Positions 10,804 through 23,300 of a DNA stretch of 64,000 nt are shown here, one piece after another. The notes beneath the pieces are model-generated. The model searched no databases, had not been told where the DNA came from, and saw only the letters and a program-made list of their open reading frames with translations. Numbering within the stretch: the first letter of the stretch is position 1; every line of letters begins with the position of its first letter. The stretch covers positions 24,484,895 to 24,548,894 of the forward strand of contig NC_079224.1 in the NCBI RefSeq assembly GCF_029633865.1. The letters run 5' to 3'. Position numbers and translations under genes: made by a program. This DNA is from Lampris incognitus. Its lineage: Eukaryota > Chordata > Actinopteri > Lampriformes > Lampridae.

Positions 10804-12143
10804 GGTTTGAGGGTATTAGGAGAGGTGGGATCACCCACAAAGTGCCCTTCTACGCAGATGACTTACTCTTGTATATATCTAATTCAACCTCTTCCATTCC
10901 TATTATCATGCCTATACTGGAGCAGTTTGTCAGATTTTCAGGGTATAAGCTGAATTTTCAGAAAAGCCAACTTTTTCCTATAAACCCAATTGCCACAAGA
11001 ATGCCTCATTCACTCTTTCCTTTTAAATGGAGGGATAGTGGGTTTAAATACTTGGGCATTTTCATTAAATCATTCCATCATATTTTCAAGGAAAATTTCC
11101 TACCTTTACTAGAACGTTGTAGAGAAGATCTTAGCCGTTGGTCTACTCTGCCCCTATTGCTGGCTGGCCGTATTAACCTTATCAAAATGGTCCTACCCAA
11201 ATTCTTATACCTCTTCCAACATATCCCAGTATTTATTAGGAGAAGCTTCTTCACAAAATTAGACCAGACTATATCCCCTATCTATGGGAAACAAACCATG
11301 GCACATTAAGAAAGCATATCTCCAACAGCCTAAGTCGAAAGGTGGGATGGCTCTTCCAAATTTTCTTAATTACTATTGAGCATGTAATATTCAGAAGCTT
11401 CTCTACTGGCCCAACCTAGTGAACACTCCTCTTTGGGCACAAATGGAGATGCCCTCTTCGCAGCAGTCTCGTTATTCTTTTATATGTTCAGGCTTGTCGC
11501 TTGTCTCTGTCGTCAGCTCTATGCCCACTGTTACACACACTATCAAGAGTTGGACACAATTCAGGAGGCATTTTGGTCTTAACAGACCATCTTCTCATTC
11601 CCTAATATGTTTTAACCACTTGTTTAAACCATCGTGTATTGATCTCACCTTCCAAACCTGGTTTGACAAGGGAAACAAAACTGTCGAAGATTTGTACAGC
11701 AAAGGGACTTTCTCATCATTTTCAGACCTGTCTGAAAGATTCAATTTGCCTGGATCTCATCTATTTCGCTATTTCCAGGTTAGACATTTCTTAGAAAAAG
11801 CAATTTCCAGAATTTCCAAACCATCCTACTCATTCTGAAATTGATTCAATACTCTCTTTGAACCCCAGTGTAAGCAGGGTTTGAGGGTATTAGGAGAGGT
11901 GGGATCACCCACAAAGTGTCCTTGTACGTGGATGACTTACTCTTGTATATATCTAATCCAACCTCTTCCATTCCTATTATTATGTCTATACTGGAGCAGT
12001 CTGGCAGATTTTCATGGTATAAACTGAATTTTCGGAAAAGCCAACTTTTTCCTATAAACCCAATTACCACAAGAATGCCTTATTCACTCTTTTCTTTTAA
12101 ATGGAGGGATAGTGGGTTTAAATACTTGGGCATTTGCATCACT
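10804..12143 (+). repeat. Direct duplication inside L1 ORF2
   Basis: About 265 bp at 10804-11068, covering the RT active site, recurs at 11878-12143 with scattered changes. In the second copy the FYADD codons became LYVDD. A second block (11485-11545 plus 11765-11870) recurs at 12434-12620 with the middle part missing. Either two L1 copies recombined or the element duplicated part of itself. Confidence 0.8.
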
Positions 12144-12144
12144 A

Positions 12145-12276
12145 AATCCATCCATCCATCCATTATCTGAACCGCTTATCCTGCTCTCAGGGTCGCGGGG
12201 ATGCTGGAGCCTTTTCCAGCAGTCATTGGGCAGCAGGCAGGGAGACACCCTGGACAGGCTGCCGGGCCGTTACATG

Positions 12277-12372
<96 letters not shown>

Positions 12373-12420
12373 ATTCATACCTAGGGACAATTTAATACGG
12401 CCAATTCACCTGACTTACAT
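12145..12420 (-). mobile_element. L2-like LINE tail with a 94-bp CA run
   Basis: On the + strand it starts with CATCCATCCATCCATT followed by ATCTGAACCGCTTATCC, the reverse complement of the fish L2-type 3' tail. A (CA)n run fills 12278-12371, and the flank CATACCTAGGGACAATTTA follows. It interrupts the duplicated L1 RT copy. Confidence 0.65.
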
Positions 12421-13259
12421 GTCTTTGGACTGGAATATGTTCAGGCTTACCGCTTGTCTCTGTCGTCAGCTCTATGCCAACTGTTACGCACACTATCAAG
12501 ATTTGGACACAATTCGCTATTTCCAGGTTAGACATTTCTTACAAAAGCAACTTCCAGAATTTCAAACCATTCTACTCATTCTAAAATTTATTCCATTCTC
12601 TCTTTGAACCCCAATGTAAAGAGCCAAATTTCAGTTATATATACTGAAATAGATTCCATCAAGTCCAAAACTCTTAGCCATTGTAAAGTTGCTTGGGGGC
12701 AGGATTTGGGTGTGGAGCTGACGGATGGGATGTGGGACACTGTGCTGGGGCTAGTTCACACCACCTCAATATGTGCTAGACATAGTCTTATACAATGTAA
12801 GTTCTTACATCGCATTCATTGTACTAATACTAGACTAGCAATGATATTTCCTGGTATAAGTGATGCATATAACCATTGTGGACAATCACCTGCAGACCTG
12901 CTTCACATGTTTTGGACCTGCCCTTGCTTACTTGAATTCTGGACAGGCATTTTTAAATCCTTTAGGGATATATCTGGTGTGAACGTTCCACCTGATGCTC
13001 TTACGGCCCTGTTTGGCATTCCCCTAGGACTTACACTCCCCTGTATCTTCATAGAATTTTGTCGTTCACCTCTCTTTTAGCTAGACGTCTAATACTGTTG
13101 AAATGGAAACATGTATCGCCACCTACCCACAGTAGATGGATCAAAGATTTGTTATACTACATCAAATTAGAGAAGATTAGATTTTTCCTGAAAGGTTCAA
13201 TGAGAAGCTTTGAAAAAACATGGTCAACTTTTCTGGACTACTATATAGAGACCTTAACA

Positions 13260-16200
13260 ACCCAACCACTGAGGATGCACAAGCCAGTGCATCCTTAGTG
13301 CCGGTCCCAAGCCCGGACAAATGGGGAGGGTTGCGTCAGGAAGGGCATCCGGCGTAAAATCTTTGCCAAATCAAATATGCGGATCATAAATAAGACTTAC
13401 ATACCGGATCGGTCGAGGCCCGGGTTACCAACGACCGCCACCGGTACTGTTAACCAGCAGGGTGTCGGTGGAAACTATGCTACTGTTGGGTGAAGGAGAA
13501 GGAGAGGGGGAAAGCATGTCCAGAGGCAGCTAGAGAGGAGGAAGGGTAGGCATGTGGAGGTGAGAGTTGGAACTTTGAATGTTGGCACTATGACTGGTAA
13601 AGGGAGAGAGCTGGCTGACATGATGGAAAGAAGAAAGGTAGGCATACTGTGTGTGCAAGAGACCAGGTGGAAGCGGAGTAAGGCCAGGAGTATCGGAGGT
13701 GGGTTCAAACTCTTCTACCATGGTGTGAATGGGAGGAGTAATGGGGTAGGGGTAATTCTGAAGGAAGAGTATGTCAAGAGCATGCTGGAGGTGAAGAAAG
13801 TGTCAGACAGAGTGATGAGTATGAAGCTGGAAATTGAAGGTTTATTGCTGAATGTTATCAGCGCATATGCCCCGCAAGTTGGGTGTGAGATGGAGGAGAA
13901 AGAAGAATTCTGGAGTGAGTTGGATGACATGGTGGAGAGGGTACCCAAGGAGGAGAGAGTGGTGATTGGAGCGGACTTCAATGGACATGTTGGTGAAGGG
14001 AACAGAGGTGATGGGAAGGTATGGAGTCATGAAGAGAAATGTGGAAGGACAGATGGTGGTTGATTTTGCGAAAAGGATGGAAATGGCTGTGGTGAATACA
14101 TATTTCAAGAAGAGGGAGGAACACAGGGTGACGTATAAGAGTGGAGGAAAGTGCACACAGGTGGACTATATCTTATGTAGAAGGCGCCATCTAAAAGGGA
14201 TTGGAGACTGCAAGGTGGTGACAGGGGAGAACGTAGCTAGGCAGCATCGGATGGTGGTCTGTAGGATGACTTTGGAGACCAAGAAGAGGAAGCGAGTGAA
14301 GACACAGCCGAAGATCAAATGGTGGAAGTTGAAGAAGGAAGACTGTTGTGTGGAGTTCAGGCAGGAGTTAAGACAGGCACTGGGTGGTAGTGAAGAGTTG
14401 CCAGATGGCTGGAAAACTACTGCAGAAATAGTGAGGGAGACAGCTAGGAAAGTACTTGGTGTGTCATCAGGACAGAGGAAGGAAGACAAGGAGACTTGGT
14501 GGTGGAATGAGGAAGTACAGCAAATTATACAGAGGAAAAGGTTGGCAAAGAAGAAGTGGGATAGTAAGAGAGATGAAGAAAGTAGACAGGAGTACAAGGA
14601 GATGCAGCGTAAAGCAAAGAGAGAGGTGGCAAAGGCAAAGGAAAAGGCGTATGGTGAGTTGTATGACAGATTAGACACTAAGGAAGGAGAAAAGGACTTG
14701 TACCGATTGGCTAGACAGAGGGACCAAGCTGCAAAGGATGTGCAGCAAGTTAGGGCGATCAAGGATAGAGATGGAAATGTGCTGACAAGCGAGGAGAGTG
14801 TGCTAAGAAGGTGGAAGGAATACTTTGAGGGGCTGATGAATGAAGAAAATGAGAGAGAGAGAAGGTTGGATGATGTAGGGATAGTGAATCAGGAAGTTCA
14901 GCGGATTAGCAAGGAGGAAGTGAGGGCAGCTATGAAGAGGATGAAGAGTGGAAAGGCAGTTGGTCCTGATGACATACCTGTGGAGGCATGAAGATGTTTA
15001 GGAGAGATGGCAGTGGAGTTTTTAACTAGATTGTTTAACACAATCCTGGAAAGTGAGAGGATGCCTGAGGAGTGGAGAAGAAGCATACTGGTACCGATTT
15101 TCAAGAACAAGGGCGATGTGCAGAACTGTAACAACTACAGAGGTATAAAGTTGATCAGCCACACCATGAAGATATAGGAAAGAGTAATAGAAGCTAGGTT
15201 AAGAGGAGAGGTGACGATCAGCAAGCAGCAGTATGGTTTCATGCCACGAAAGAGCACCACAGATGCGATGTTTGCTTTGAGAATGTTGATTGAGAAGTAT
15301 AGAGAAGGCCAGAAAGAGTTGCATTGTGTCTTTGTAGATTTAGAGAAAGCTTATGACAGAGTGCCGAGAGAGGAGGTGTGGTATTGTATGAGGAAGTCAG
15401 GAGTTGCAGAGAAGTATGTAGGAGTGGTGCAGGATATGTATGAGGGAAGTGTGACAATGGTGAGGTGTGCGGTTGGAATGACAGATGGGTTCAAGGTGGA
15501 GGTGGGATTACATCAAGGATCGGCTCTGAGCCCTTTCTTGTTTGCAATGGTGATGGACAGGTTGACGGACAAGCTCAGGCAGGAGTCTCCATGGACGATG
15601 ATGTTCGCGGATGACATTGTGATCTGTAGCGAGAGTAGGGTACAGGTTGAGGAGAGCCTGGAGAGGTTGAGGTATGCACTGGAGAGAAGAGGAATGAAAG
15701 TCAGTAGGAGCAAGACAGAATACCTATGCGTGAATGAGAGAGAGGACAGTGGAATGGTCAGGATGCAAGGAGTGGAGGTGACAAAGGCATTTCAGTTTAA
15801 ATACTTGGGGTCAACTGTCCAAAGTAATGGGGAGTGCAGTAGAGAGGTGAAAAAGAGAGTGCAGGCAGGTTGGAGTGGGTGGGGAAGTGTGTCAGGAGTG
15901 ATTTGCGACAGAAGGGTATCAGCAAGAGTTAAAGGGAAAGTTTACAAGATGGTTGTGAGACCAACATTGTTATATGGTTTGGAGACAGTGGCACTGACGA
16001 AAAGACAGGAGGCGGAGCTGGAGGTGGCAGAGTTGAAGATGCTAAGATTTTCACTGGGAGTAACGAAGAAGGCCAGGATTAGGAACGATTATATTAGAGG
16101 GACCGCTCAGGTTGGACGGTTTGGAGACAAAGCAAGAGAGGCAAGATTGAGATGGCTTGGACATGTGTGGAGGAGAGATGCTGAGTATATTGGGAGAAGG

Positions 16201-16387
16201 ATGCTGAATATGGAGCTGCCAGGGAAGAGGAGAAGAGGAAGGCCAAAGAAGAGGTTTATGGATGTGGTGAGGGAAGACATGCAGGTGGCTGGTGTGACAG
16301 AGGAAGACGCAGAAGACAGGAAGAAATGGAAACGGATGATCCGCTGTGGCGACCACTAACGGGAGCAGCCAAAAGTAGTAGTAGTAG
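13260..16387 (+). mobile_element. Full-length RTE-clade LINE with 18-bp target duplication
   Basis: The 18-mer TATATAGAGACCTTAACA ends at 13259 and starts again at 16388, a clear target-site duplication from target-primed reverse transcription. The element begins with a 5' UTR of nearly 300 bp, has one endonuclease-RT reading frame, and ends in GTAGTAGTAGTA, the short tandem 3' tail used by RTE elements. It is inserted in the L1 3' region and is the youngest LINE of the nest, though its ORF is broken in three places. Confidence 0.88.
13554..16359 (+). pseudogene. RTE endonuclease-reverse transcriptase, three lesions
   Basis: Domains in order are: the AP-type endonuclease (TLNVGTMTGKG, CVQETRW, VIGADFNGHVG), a lysine-rich linker, RT (SGKAVGPDDIPVEA, PIFKNKGDVQNCNNYRGIKL, FVDLEKAYDRVPR, QGSALSPFLFA, catalytic FADDIVI, FKYLGS) and a C-terminal part ending RWLGHVWRR and KKWKRMIRCGDH. 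A frameshift lies between about 13980 and 14060. Two stops replace expected tryptophans: TGA at 14989-14991 and TAG at 15175-15177, each one G-to-A change from TGG. The likely frame starts at or slightly before 13554. Enzyme activity is not expected from this copy. Confidence 0.88.
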
Positions 16388-16405
16388 TATATAGAGACCT
16401 TAACA

Positions 16406-18060
16406 GTTGCTCCAGAGGATGGGGACAGCTAAAGCTGCAGAAGGTTAGAGAGAGTATTTCACATACATGCATGCACACACAGTGTTGTTATTTTGTCCCC
16501 CCTTTTTCTTTCCATGCATGTACTGCAGGAACGCTATTGTTTCTGCAATGGCATGACTTTGTATGAAATTCTGTCTTTGTTATGATTGTCACCAGTACTA
16601 CAATTTTTTTCCCGTTTCTCTGCTCTGGGGATGGAAGGGCGGGGGGGGAATGCATATGTTTGATTGTTTGTATTGTATTGTTGTATTGTTTATTTTAAAA
16701 AAGAGTTTTGTGTGTACATAGGTACCTTATGGGTAACGAGGCATACCGCAAAGATGGCCTGAGCACAATACTTTCAATTCTCTGACTTCAAACAGGATTC
16801 TAACTATTCCAATACATCCAAATAGCCACTGACATTCATTTATACTAAATTATGTCTTATCCTCTTGATTTCACACCTGTATAACCTGCATATGTACTGT
16901 AAAGAATATGCTCCAAATTTTGAGATCACCCCCCCATCCTTTTTGACCAACCCATTCAACAGTTTCTGCTGAAATTTCCTGGACTGATTTCAGAATTAAT
17001 ATCAAGGCATGTTCAGTCAATACAGACGTAGAAGAGTCACTTGCTGAACATCCCTTTTTAAACAAGGTGGGGCCTCAACTGTGAAATTTCCCTCATTGCC
17101 GATAAAAGCAGTGCTTGGAGTGTAAAAAAAAACGTGTCAGTACTCCCTTTATTCAGATGTTTTGTTTTTTAGAATTTTTTTTGGGGGGGGGGTGTATTTT
17201 AACCTTCTTGTTACAGTGGCAGTGGAGAGGTAAACAGGAAATGAGGGCGAGAGAGGGAGGGGTATGACGTGCAACAAAGGTCACCGGCTGGGATCAAACC
17301 GGGGGACTTTGCGACCGTGTGGCCACGTGGTATCCCCCCACCCCGTATTCACATGTTGGCATCAGCAAATCATTATTAATCTACAGTGAATAAAAGATAC
17401 TAGGGGACAATCATTTCAATTAACAGAGTAAAAATATTTGATTACGCTAGCTTTAGCGTGTGGTGCACTGAAGTCATCAGGCCGGGATGCCCTTAGTTCC
17501 TTGTATTCCCGGCGAAATCCGATACTTTCTCTTCCCTCTACTTTTAGTGTGTCACACAAACTAAGCCCCTCTGCATCACTATGCTCTATGTCCAGTTGTC
17601 CTCCAGGCTATTATTGTAAGGTTAATGTAACGTTACTTAAACTAGCCCCCGACGGAGGAAAGCAGGCAGGCGAGAACGGGAACAGGTGAGCGTCACATGG
17701 TACCCCCGGTGCCCCCTGGGTAATGCAGTTTATTTAGGGCTATTATGAATCGCCCAGAGAACCTGATATGGATGGAGGGCTGAAAGGAATACCGGAAGCT
17801 TGTGAGAAATGAGAGAAAGAAAAAGTCACGGCACACCAAAGAGTAAAATGTAGACGTGCCGGTACTGTGTACCGGTGAGTACCGGCCCACTTCGAGCACT
17901 GGATAAAAGCAACATCGTCACCATACATACATGATAGGCATGTGAGACAACGTGAAGGATAACGCGTGGAGATTATTGTCAACCAAACGTGGACAAAAAG
18001 ACTTATGAAATATCGCTTTAAATAGCCCCCGGGGGCGCTATTACAGGCGTTCAATGACAC
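16406..18060. other. L1 3' end and intergenic sequence upstream of wls
   Basis: From 16406 to about 16700 the sequence continues the L1 3' region (CA stretches, T-rich, TTATTTTAAAAAAG). Beyond that I see no coding frame with homology. A SINE-like block occupies 17195-17340. A short GGTACC/ACCGGT-rich patch lies at 17700-17890. The remainder shows nothing I can name. Confidence 0.5.
17195..17340 (-). mobile_element. Degenerate tRNA-derived SINE
   Basis: The stretch ACAGGAAATGAGGGCGAGAG, then GACGTGCAACAAAGGTC and GGGATCAAACC, parallels the SINE at 36395-36628 on the minus strand. GGGATCAAACC corresponds to a decayed B box (GGTTCGAATCC type). The A-box side is weak. Confidence 0.5.
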
Positions 18061-18487
<427 letters not shown>

Positions 18488-18593
18488 ATGGCGGGGGCTA
18501 TTATTGAAAATATGAGCACCAAAAAGTTGGTAATAGTGGGAGTTATTCTGCTTTTGTTCCAGGCGTTCTCCTTCATGGTCGGTGGTTTGATTG
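18488..18593 (+). CDS. wls: wls coding exon 1 (aa 1-36)
   Basis: It encodes the short cytosolic N-terminus and the first membrane segment ([16 protein letters not shown]). The donor is GTAAGC at 18594, and one base of codon 36 is left over (phase 1). ATG 18488 gives the conserved [14 protein letters not shown] start. Confidence 0.96.
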
Positions 18594-18822
18594 GTAAGCT
18601 TGATTTTCTTTTTTTTTCTTTTAAAGAAACCACCACTTTGATATTTTTTGGGCTGGAGATTTTCTTTGTACAGATGCGCCGGTTGGAAACGTTATCATCG
18701 TTTAAACCTAGTTTTGTAAAAACGAAAAGTTTCTTACCGCGACTATTTGGGGGACGGGCGTACACGCACGCTTTGCAAACTATTTTACCTAGGTAAAGAA
18801 ATGCGAGTAAAGATTAACTTCC

Positions 18823-18889
<67 letters not shown>

Positions 18890-19423
18890 CACGGAGGACT
18901 TGACTGTGGCATGCACGGACAATGCAGAGGCTCTGAGATCGATGATTTGTGTGATAACGACACCCTAAACTGCCACATTGTTGTGCAGAAAAAGGCATCC
19001 GAGGTGGCTGAGCAAAATCACTGCTTTGTACCCGAGGTGTTTTCCGCCGCCGTTGGTCGACTCTGTTTGCATACCGCACTCACTGCCTGACTTCGTTTCT
19101 GTGGCTGACTGGAAATCGTGTAGGATACTTTGCTTTGAGTTTATTTCTGGTGCAAAACCTGTGTGCATTCTGACTGAATTGAGAGACACCTGAATCCTCA
19201 GTTGGAACTTCTATGCAGCCTAGAATGTTCCCTTCCCCCTCCTACTCATTTTCTCCCTCTCCTTCAGTTGTTTCTCCGTCTTTTCCCTCTCTCTCTCTCC
19301 CTGTCTGTCTGCTCTGTGGCCCCAGGCAGCATCTCTACCTTCCTTTCACCATTTCTCTGTCTGTTCCCCCTTCTCCCCAAATCCCTTTCCCCTCCTATCA
19401 CATTCACGTTTCCTTCTTCTTGC

Positions 19424-19506
<83 letters not shown>

Positions 19507-19621
19507 GCACACACACACACAAACAAAGTGCATCCAGCTGTCAAAGTTGCAGTTTGCCTCAAGGATTGTATTGGAGCGGAGCTGCTGTCATAATTTTTCA
19601 AATCCACCCACTCACTCATGA

Positions 19622-19717
<96 letters not shown>

Positions 19718-20297
19718 CAAATCCGATTGAAGCTGAAACCATCTGAAAGGTGCCTATCTTTGTGAACTTTCTCAGTCTGCAAACACCAGCCATTCTTTCC
19801 TCTCTATTTCTGTGCCCCTGCACTCTCACTCACTAGATGGCTGGTGATAAATTAGCTTGTTTGGTTCATTTCTGGCTGAGATAGCTTTAATGAAGCCAGA
19901 TTCCTTTGTGTTTGCTTGGTGGCTGAGGGCGGCAGGGGTAATTGAGTAGAAAGAGTTTTTTTTCCCCCTTGTTTCCCAACAAGCCCAGGAACACAGCATG
20001 GGGTCAGTCGGCCGAGGGGACGGCCATTATTCTGGACACACTGCGTTGGAGACTGGAGGAGCCGGTGTTCTGCTGGACTCCTAGGGTCACTGGATTATTG
20101 AACTCCAAGGGGTTCCAGATAGCTGGGTTTAATTCAATTTGGTGTGTCCTCTTGTTGGTGCAGTACGTGTGCATGTGTGTTTTTGTGTGAGCGTGTCTCT
20201 ACTATGGGTGTGCTTTCAGTCCATTGTGCTGGAGAGGTGATGACACCTCACATAGATAGGAGAGGTAAAACACCCAATTGTATACAGACGCACGTGT

Positions 20298-20330
<33 letters not shown>

Positions 20331-23300
20331 AACACACGCACACATCAGTGGTTGGCCCTTAAAGATGGCCTCTGCCATGATTTTCTATGTTTCGTTGTGA
20401 AATGCCCCTTTATCTTCCCTGGAACAAACTATTATTGAATTTTAAATTGGCAAACCACTGCAGAAATAGGTTAGATTAACTTTTTTTTGGGTTTGATCTT
20501 AGAAACTGAATCATGTCAGTATGATCTGTACTAAAGGAGTCAAATTTGCATGTGTTGAAATCATACGTTAGGTGATCCACGATTTTTTCTTCCAGGGGTC
20601 ATTGTTGCTGTAATGTTGCTGCTTAGTCTGTTTGTTTTTCTGTGCTAAACTTTGGTGACCCACTTGTATCCTGTTGCCCATATGTATAGTTTCCATATGT
20701 GAACTACCCGTGTGCATTTTGGAGGTAAAACTAGAATTATGCATGTCTCAATTTGTGCATGTAAGGGATGTTCTCGGATCAAAATTTCATATGTTGAGCT
20801 TGGGCCATCCCTAACCCCATTTCTAACATGAATCTGAGTTGGATAATTGATACGAGAGCCAAAATAGGCATTGTGTCAAATATTGATCTGAGAACATCCC
20901 TCCCTTGCAGAAATCAGAATTTGCATACTTCTACCGATACCTTCAAAATACATGTAATTCACACATTCTCCATAGCCTATTAGAAGATAAAGCTGAAACC
21001 CGCTCAGAAAATGTAGGCTTAAATGTCTCTTGACCACTAAATTATATGGTTAGCTAGATGAAAAATATCATAGTTATAGATTTGCCTTTTCAACTGGTTT
21101 CACTAACACTCCCAAGCCTCTCTGGTCTCATTTAAGTCCGACCTTGGGCCCTCTTTACAGCAGGACAAAGCTTTTCTGCTTGCACGATAATGATTGGTGC
21201 TTTCCTTAGCCCTGTTCATATCCTATTTCCGGAGATCCCATCGAGTTCATGAATCTCTTTGAGTATGCAATGTAATTGGTGCTTGAATGCTTGCAGAAAT
21301 GTTCCCCTCCGTTTTGCTTCAAAGTGAGTGTCTAACTACAAGGACTTTTTCTAAACCCTTTTTAAATTAATCACCATTTTGTTTGGACTGGATTTGTCTC
21401 CAACCTAAACTGTTTGGCTTTTCCTAATGGCTGTGAAGACATTTTTATTGTCCATGCTCAATTTAATCTACATGTTGAAGTTTTATTGAATAACTTTGCC
21501 TAAACTGGCTCTAATTAATGGTCATATACAATTCTTGGGGTAATGTGCATGCTAACAGCAACTTGAAAGATTTATCTGTTGAAGTTCAAATATGTTAGTT
21601 ACATAATCCGATCTCTTGTCTTCTCCCATCTAGCTCCTAGCCCCACCACAGCGGTCAACTATGTGGCCTCAAAGTGTGTGGACACGGTCAAGCACCACCA
21701 GAGCACCAAGTGGTTTATGCCCTGGGGTTCCAACCAATGTGAAAAGATCCGGTCCTTTGACGAGGCGATGGCAAAAAAGATTGAGGCCAACAACATAGTG
21801 TTTGCTGTCCATATTCCTCCGTCCAACATGGAGATGAGCGCATGGTTCCAGTTTATGCTGGTCATCTTGCAGTTTGACATCGCCTACAAGATGCACAATG
21901 AGATAGGTGAGAGCTTGGGCTTTTTTGGTACCTCTTTCTTCCTGAGGCGAGGGCAAGGCAGCTCATGTTTCTGCGCTTGAGATATGATGAACAAAATTCG
22001 AACGTGGAAAGGAGTGAGAGGCTGGCTTTTATGTGAATGGTGAATGCTAATATGTCCATCCCTGTGAGAAGCAGCACTTTGCCTTCAAGAGATCCGACCC
22101 ACTAGAAAAGAGGGCCACAGTGATGCATGCTTTGTTTGAGCAAATAATTTACTGCAAGTTAGAGCACATAGGATGTGGGCATCCGGGTAGCGTAGCGGTC
22201 TATTCCGTTACCTACCAACATGGGGATCCTGGTTCAAATTCCTGTGTTGCCTCCGGCTTGGTTGGATGTCCCTACAGACACAATTGGCTATGTCTGTGGG
22301 TGGGAAGCCAGACGTGGGTATGTGTCCTGGTCGCTGCACTACCGCCTCCTCTGGTCGGTCGGGGTGCCTGTTCGGGGAGAGAGGGAACTGGGGGGAATAG
22401 CGTGATCCTCCCATGCGCTATGTTACCCTGGCGAAACTCCTCACTGTCAGGTAAAAAGAGGCGGCTGGAGACAAACTCCACATGTATCGGAGGAGGCAAG
22501 TGGTAGTTTCAGTGCAGCCCTCCCTGGCTCGGCAGAGGGGATGGAGCAGCAACCAGGACGGCTCAGAAGAGTGGGGTAATTGGCCAAGTACAATTGGGGA
22601 GAAAAGGGGGGGGGTACAGAGGATGCAGTAATTTTCAAGTCTTTCACGCATGTGCCAGCCTGACTGCTACTAAACCTGGCATTGATAAAAGAGGGTTATT
22701 GTGTATAAGGCCTAAAAAACGTTGCTGTCTTGAGACTGAGCAGAAGAGCAAAAATGCATGACATGTCATTGAGTTTCCATTAAGATGCATATCCTGTTAA
22801 ACCGCAGTGTCCAGTTGCATGTGGTTCGGTACCTAAAATACAGTTCTTGAGAAGGCCAGCGTGTACTAATTATCTAGAGCTCAGCGTGGCTAATTGTGTT
22901 ATACATTTGGGTCATCTCTGCTTTCTGTTACTTTTGATGATTTATGTGTGTGTGTTACATTTTGCCCATTTTATTTTTAGCCTTTCTCATGCCTTTAGTT
23001 TTGCAGTCTGTTAGCAAATATTTATATTGTACTCTGTTTCAGTAGAACTGACTCGCCCAAGCCAGTCAATGAAATATTTTAAATCGTTTGCCACTCGCAG
23101 TCCCTCTCAGCCTTAATCTATGTATGAAGTGAGTCTTACCGTAAAACTAATATTTATGTTTCTAAGATTACCGTTGCACCAAGACGTCATTGCAGACATA
23201 TTGTGAGCTTCTATTTCAGTCCATTGTGTGGAACGCACAAGGAAGCCACAGGAATGTGAATCCTTCTCTCTCTCAGTAGATTGGATTTCTCTTACTCTGT

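Larger units (their letters stand above)
6821..13298 (+). pseudogene. L1 ORF2 (endonuclease-reverse transcriptase) remnant
   Basis: The ATG at 6821 opens ORF2 with an endonuclease start (GSIRFVSW, then AYLQETHL near 6936). A frameshift near 6975 moves to the frame reading GWVEHLFHSKFN through VYAPNWDDS. After two insertions the frame resumes near 9197 with ISNHAPTSMEV. RT begins with NGKSPGPDGYTVEFY (near 10155) and holds the catalytic FYADDLLLY (near 10850) and FKYLGI. The C-terminal block (LHMFWTCPCLLEFW near 12905) follows. Stops are present at 10372-10374 and elsewhere, and there are at least three frameshifts. It cannot make active protein. Confidence 0.75.
660..16700 (+). mobile_element. 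Decayed L1-clade LINE, broken by five later insertions
   Basis: A single + strand L1-like element can be traced through ORF1 (706-1483 plus tail 5966-6052), a linker of about 770 bp, ORF2 (from 6821 to about 13298) and a 3' part resuming at 16406. It is split by a Gypsy element, an L2-like tail, an inverted LINE, another L2-like tail with a CA run, and an RTE element. Rejoining across each insertion keeps recognisable L1 protein homology. Both ORFs carry stops and frameshifts, and part of ORF2 is duplicated. The exact 5' and 3' limits are uncertain. Confidence 0.65.
18594..21633 (+). other. wls intron 1 content
   Basis: The 3.0-kb intron holds several long simple repeats (TG at 18825-18885, CT at 19430-19504, CA at 19624-19716 and about 20299-20345). 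No transposon with clear ends and no coding segment were recognised. The T-rich end TCTTGTCTTCTCCCATCTAG forms the acceptor. Confidence 0.7.

Noticed and set aside
12112-12395. Open frames of repeated Thr-His or Cys-Val
   Set aside because: They are translations of the CA microsatellite and have no start context or homology. The same holds for frames at 18090-18426, 19202-19829, 25272-25673, 54529-54796, 57697-57897 and 59374-59683.
14166-14762. Minus-strand 198-codon frame rich in Ser, Phe and Leu
   Set aside because: It is the complement of the lysine/glutamate-rich RTE linker region and has no homology of its own.
22120-22506. Open frames inside the tRNA-derived SINEs (this and similar ones at 37314, 40154, 43371, 45972)
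   Set aside because: They recur only because the SINE sequence recurs; SINEs are noncoding pol III units.
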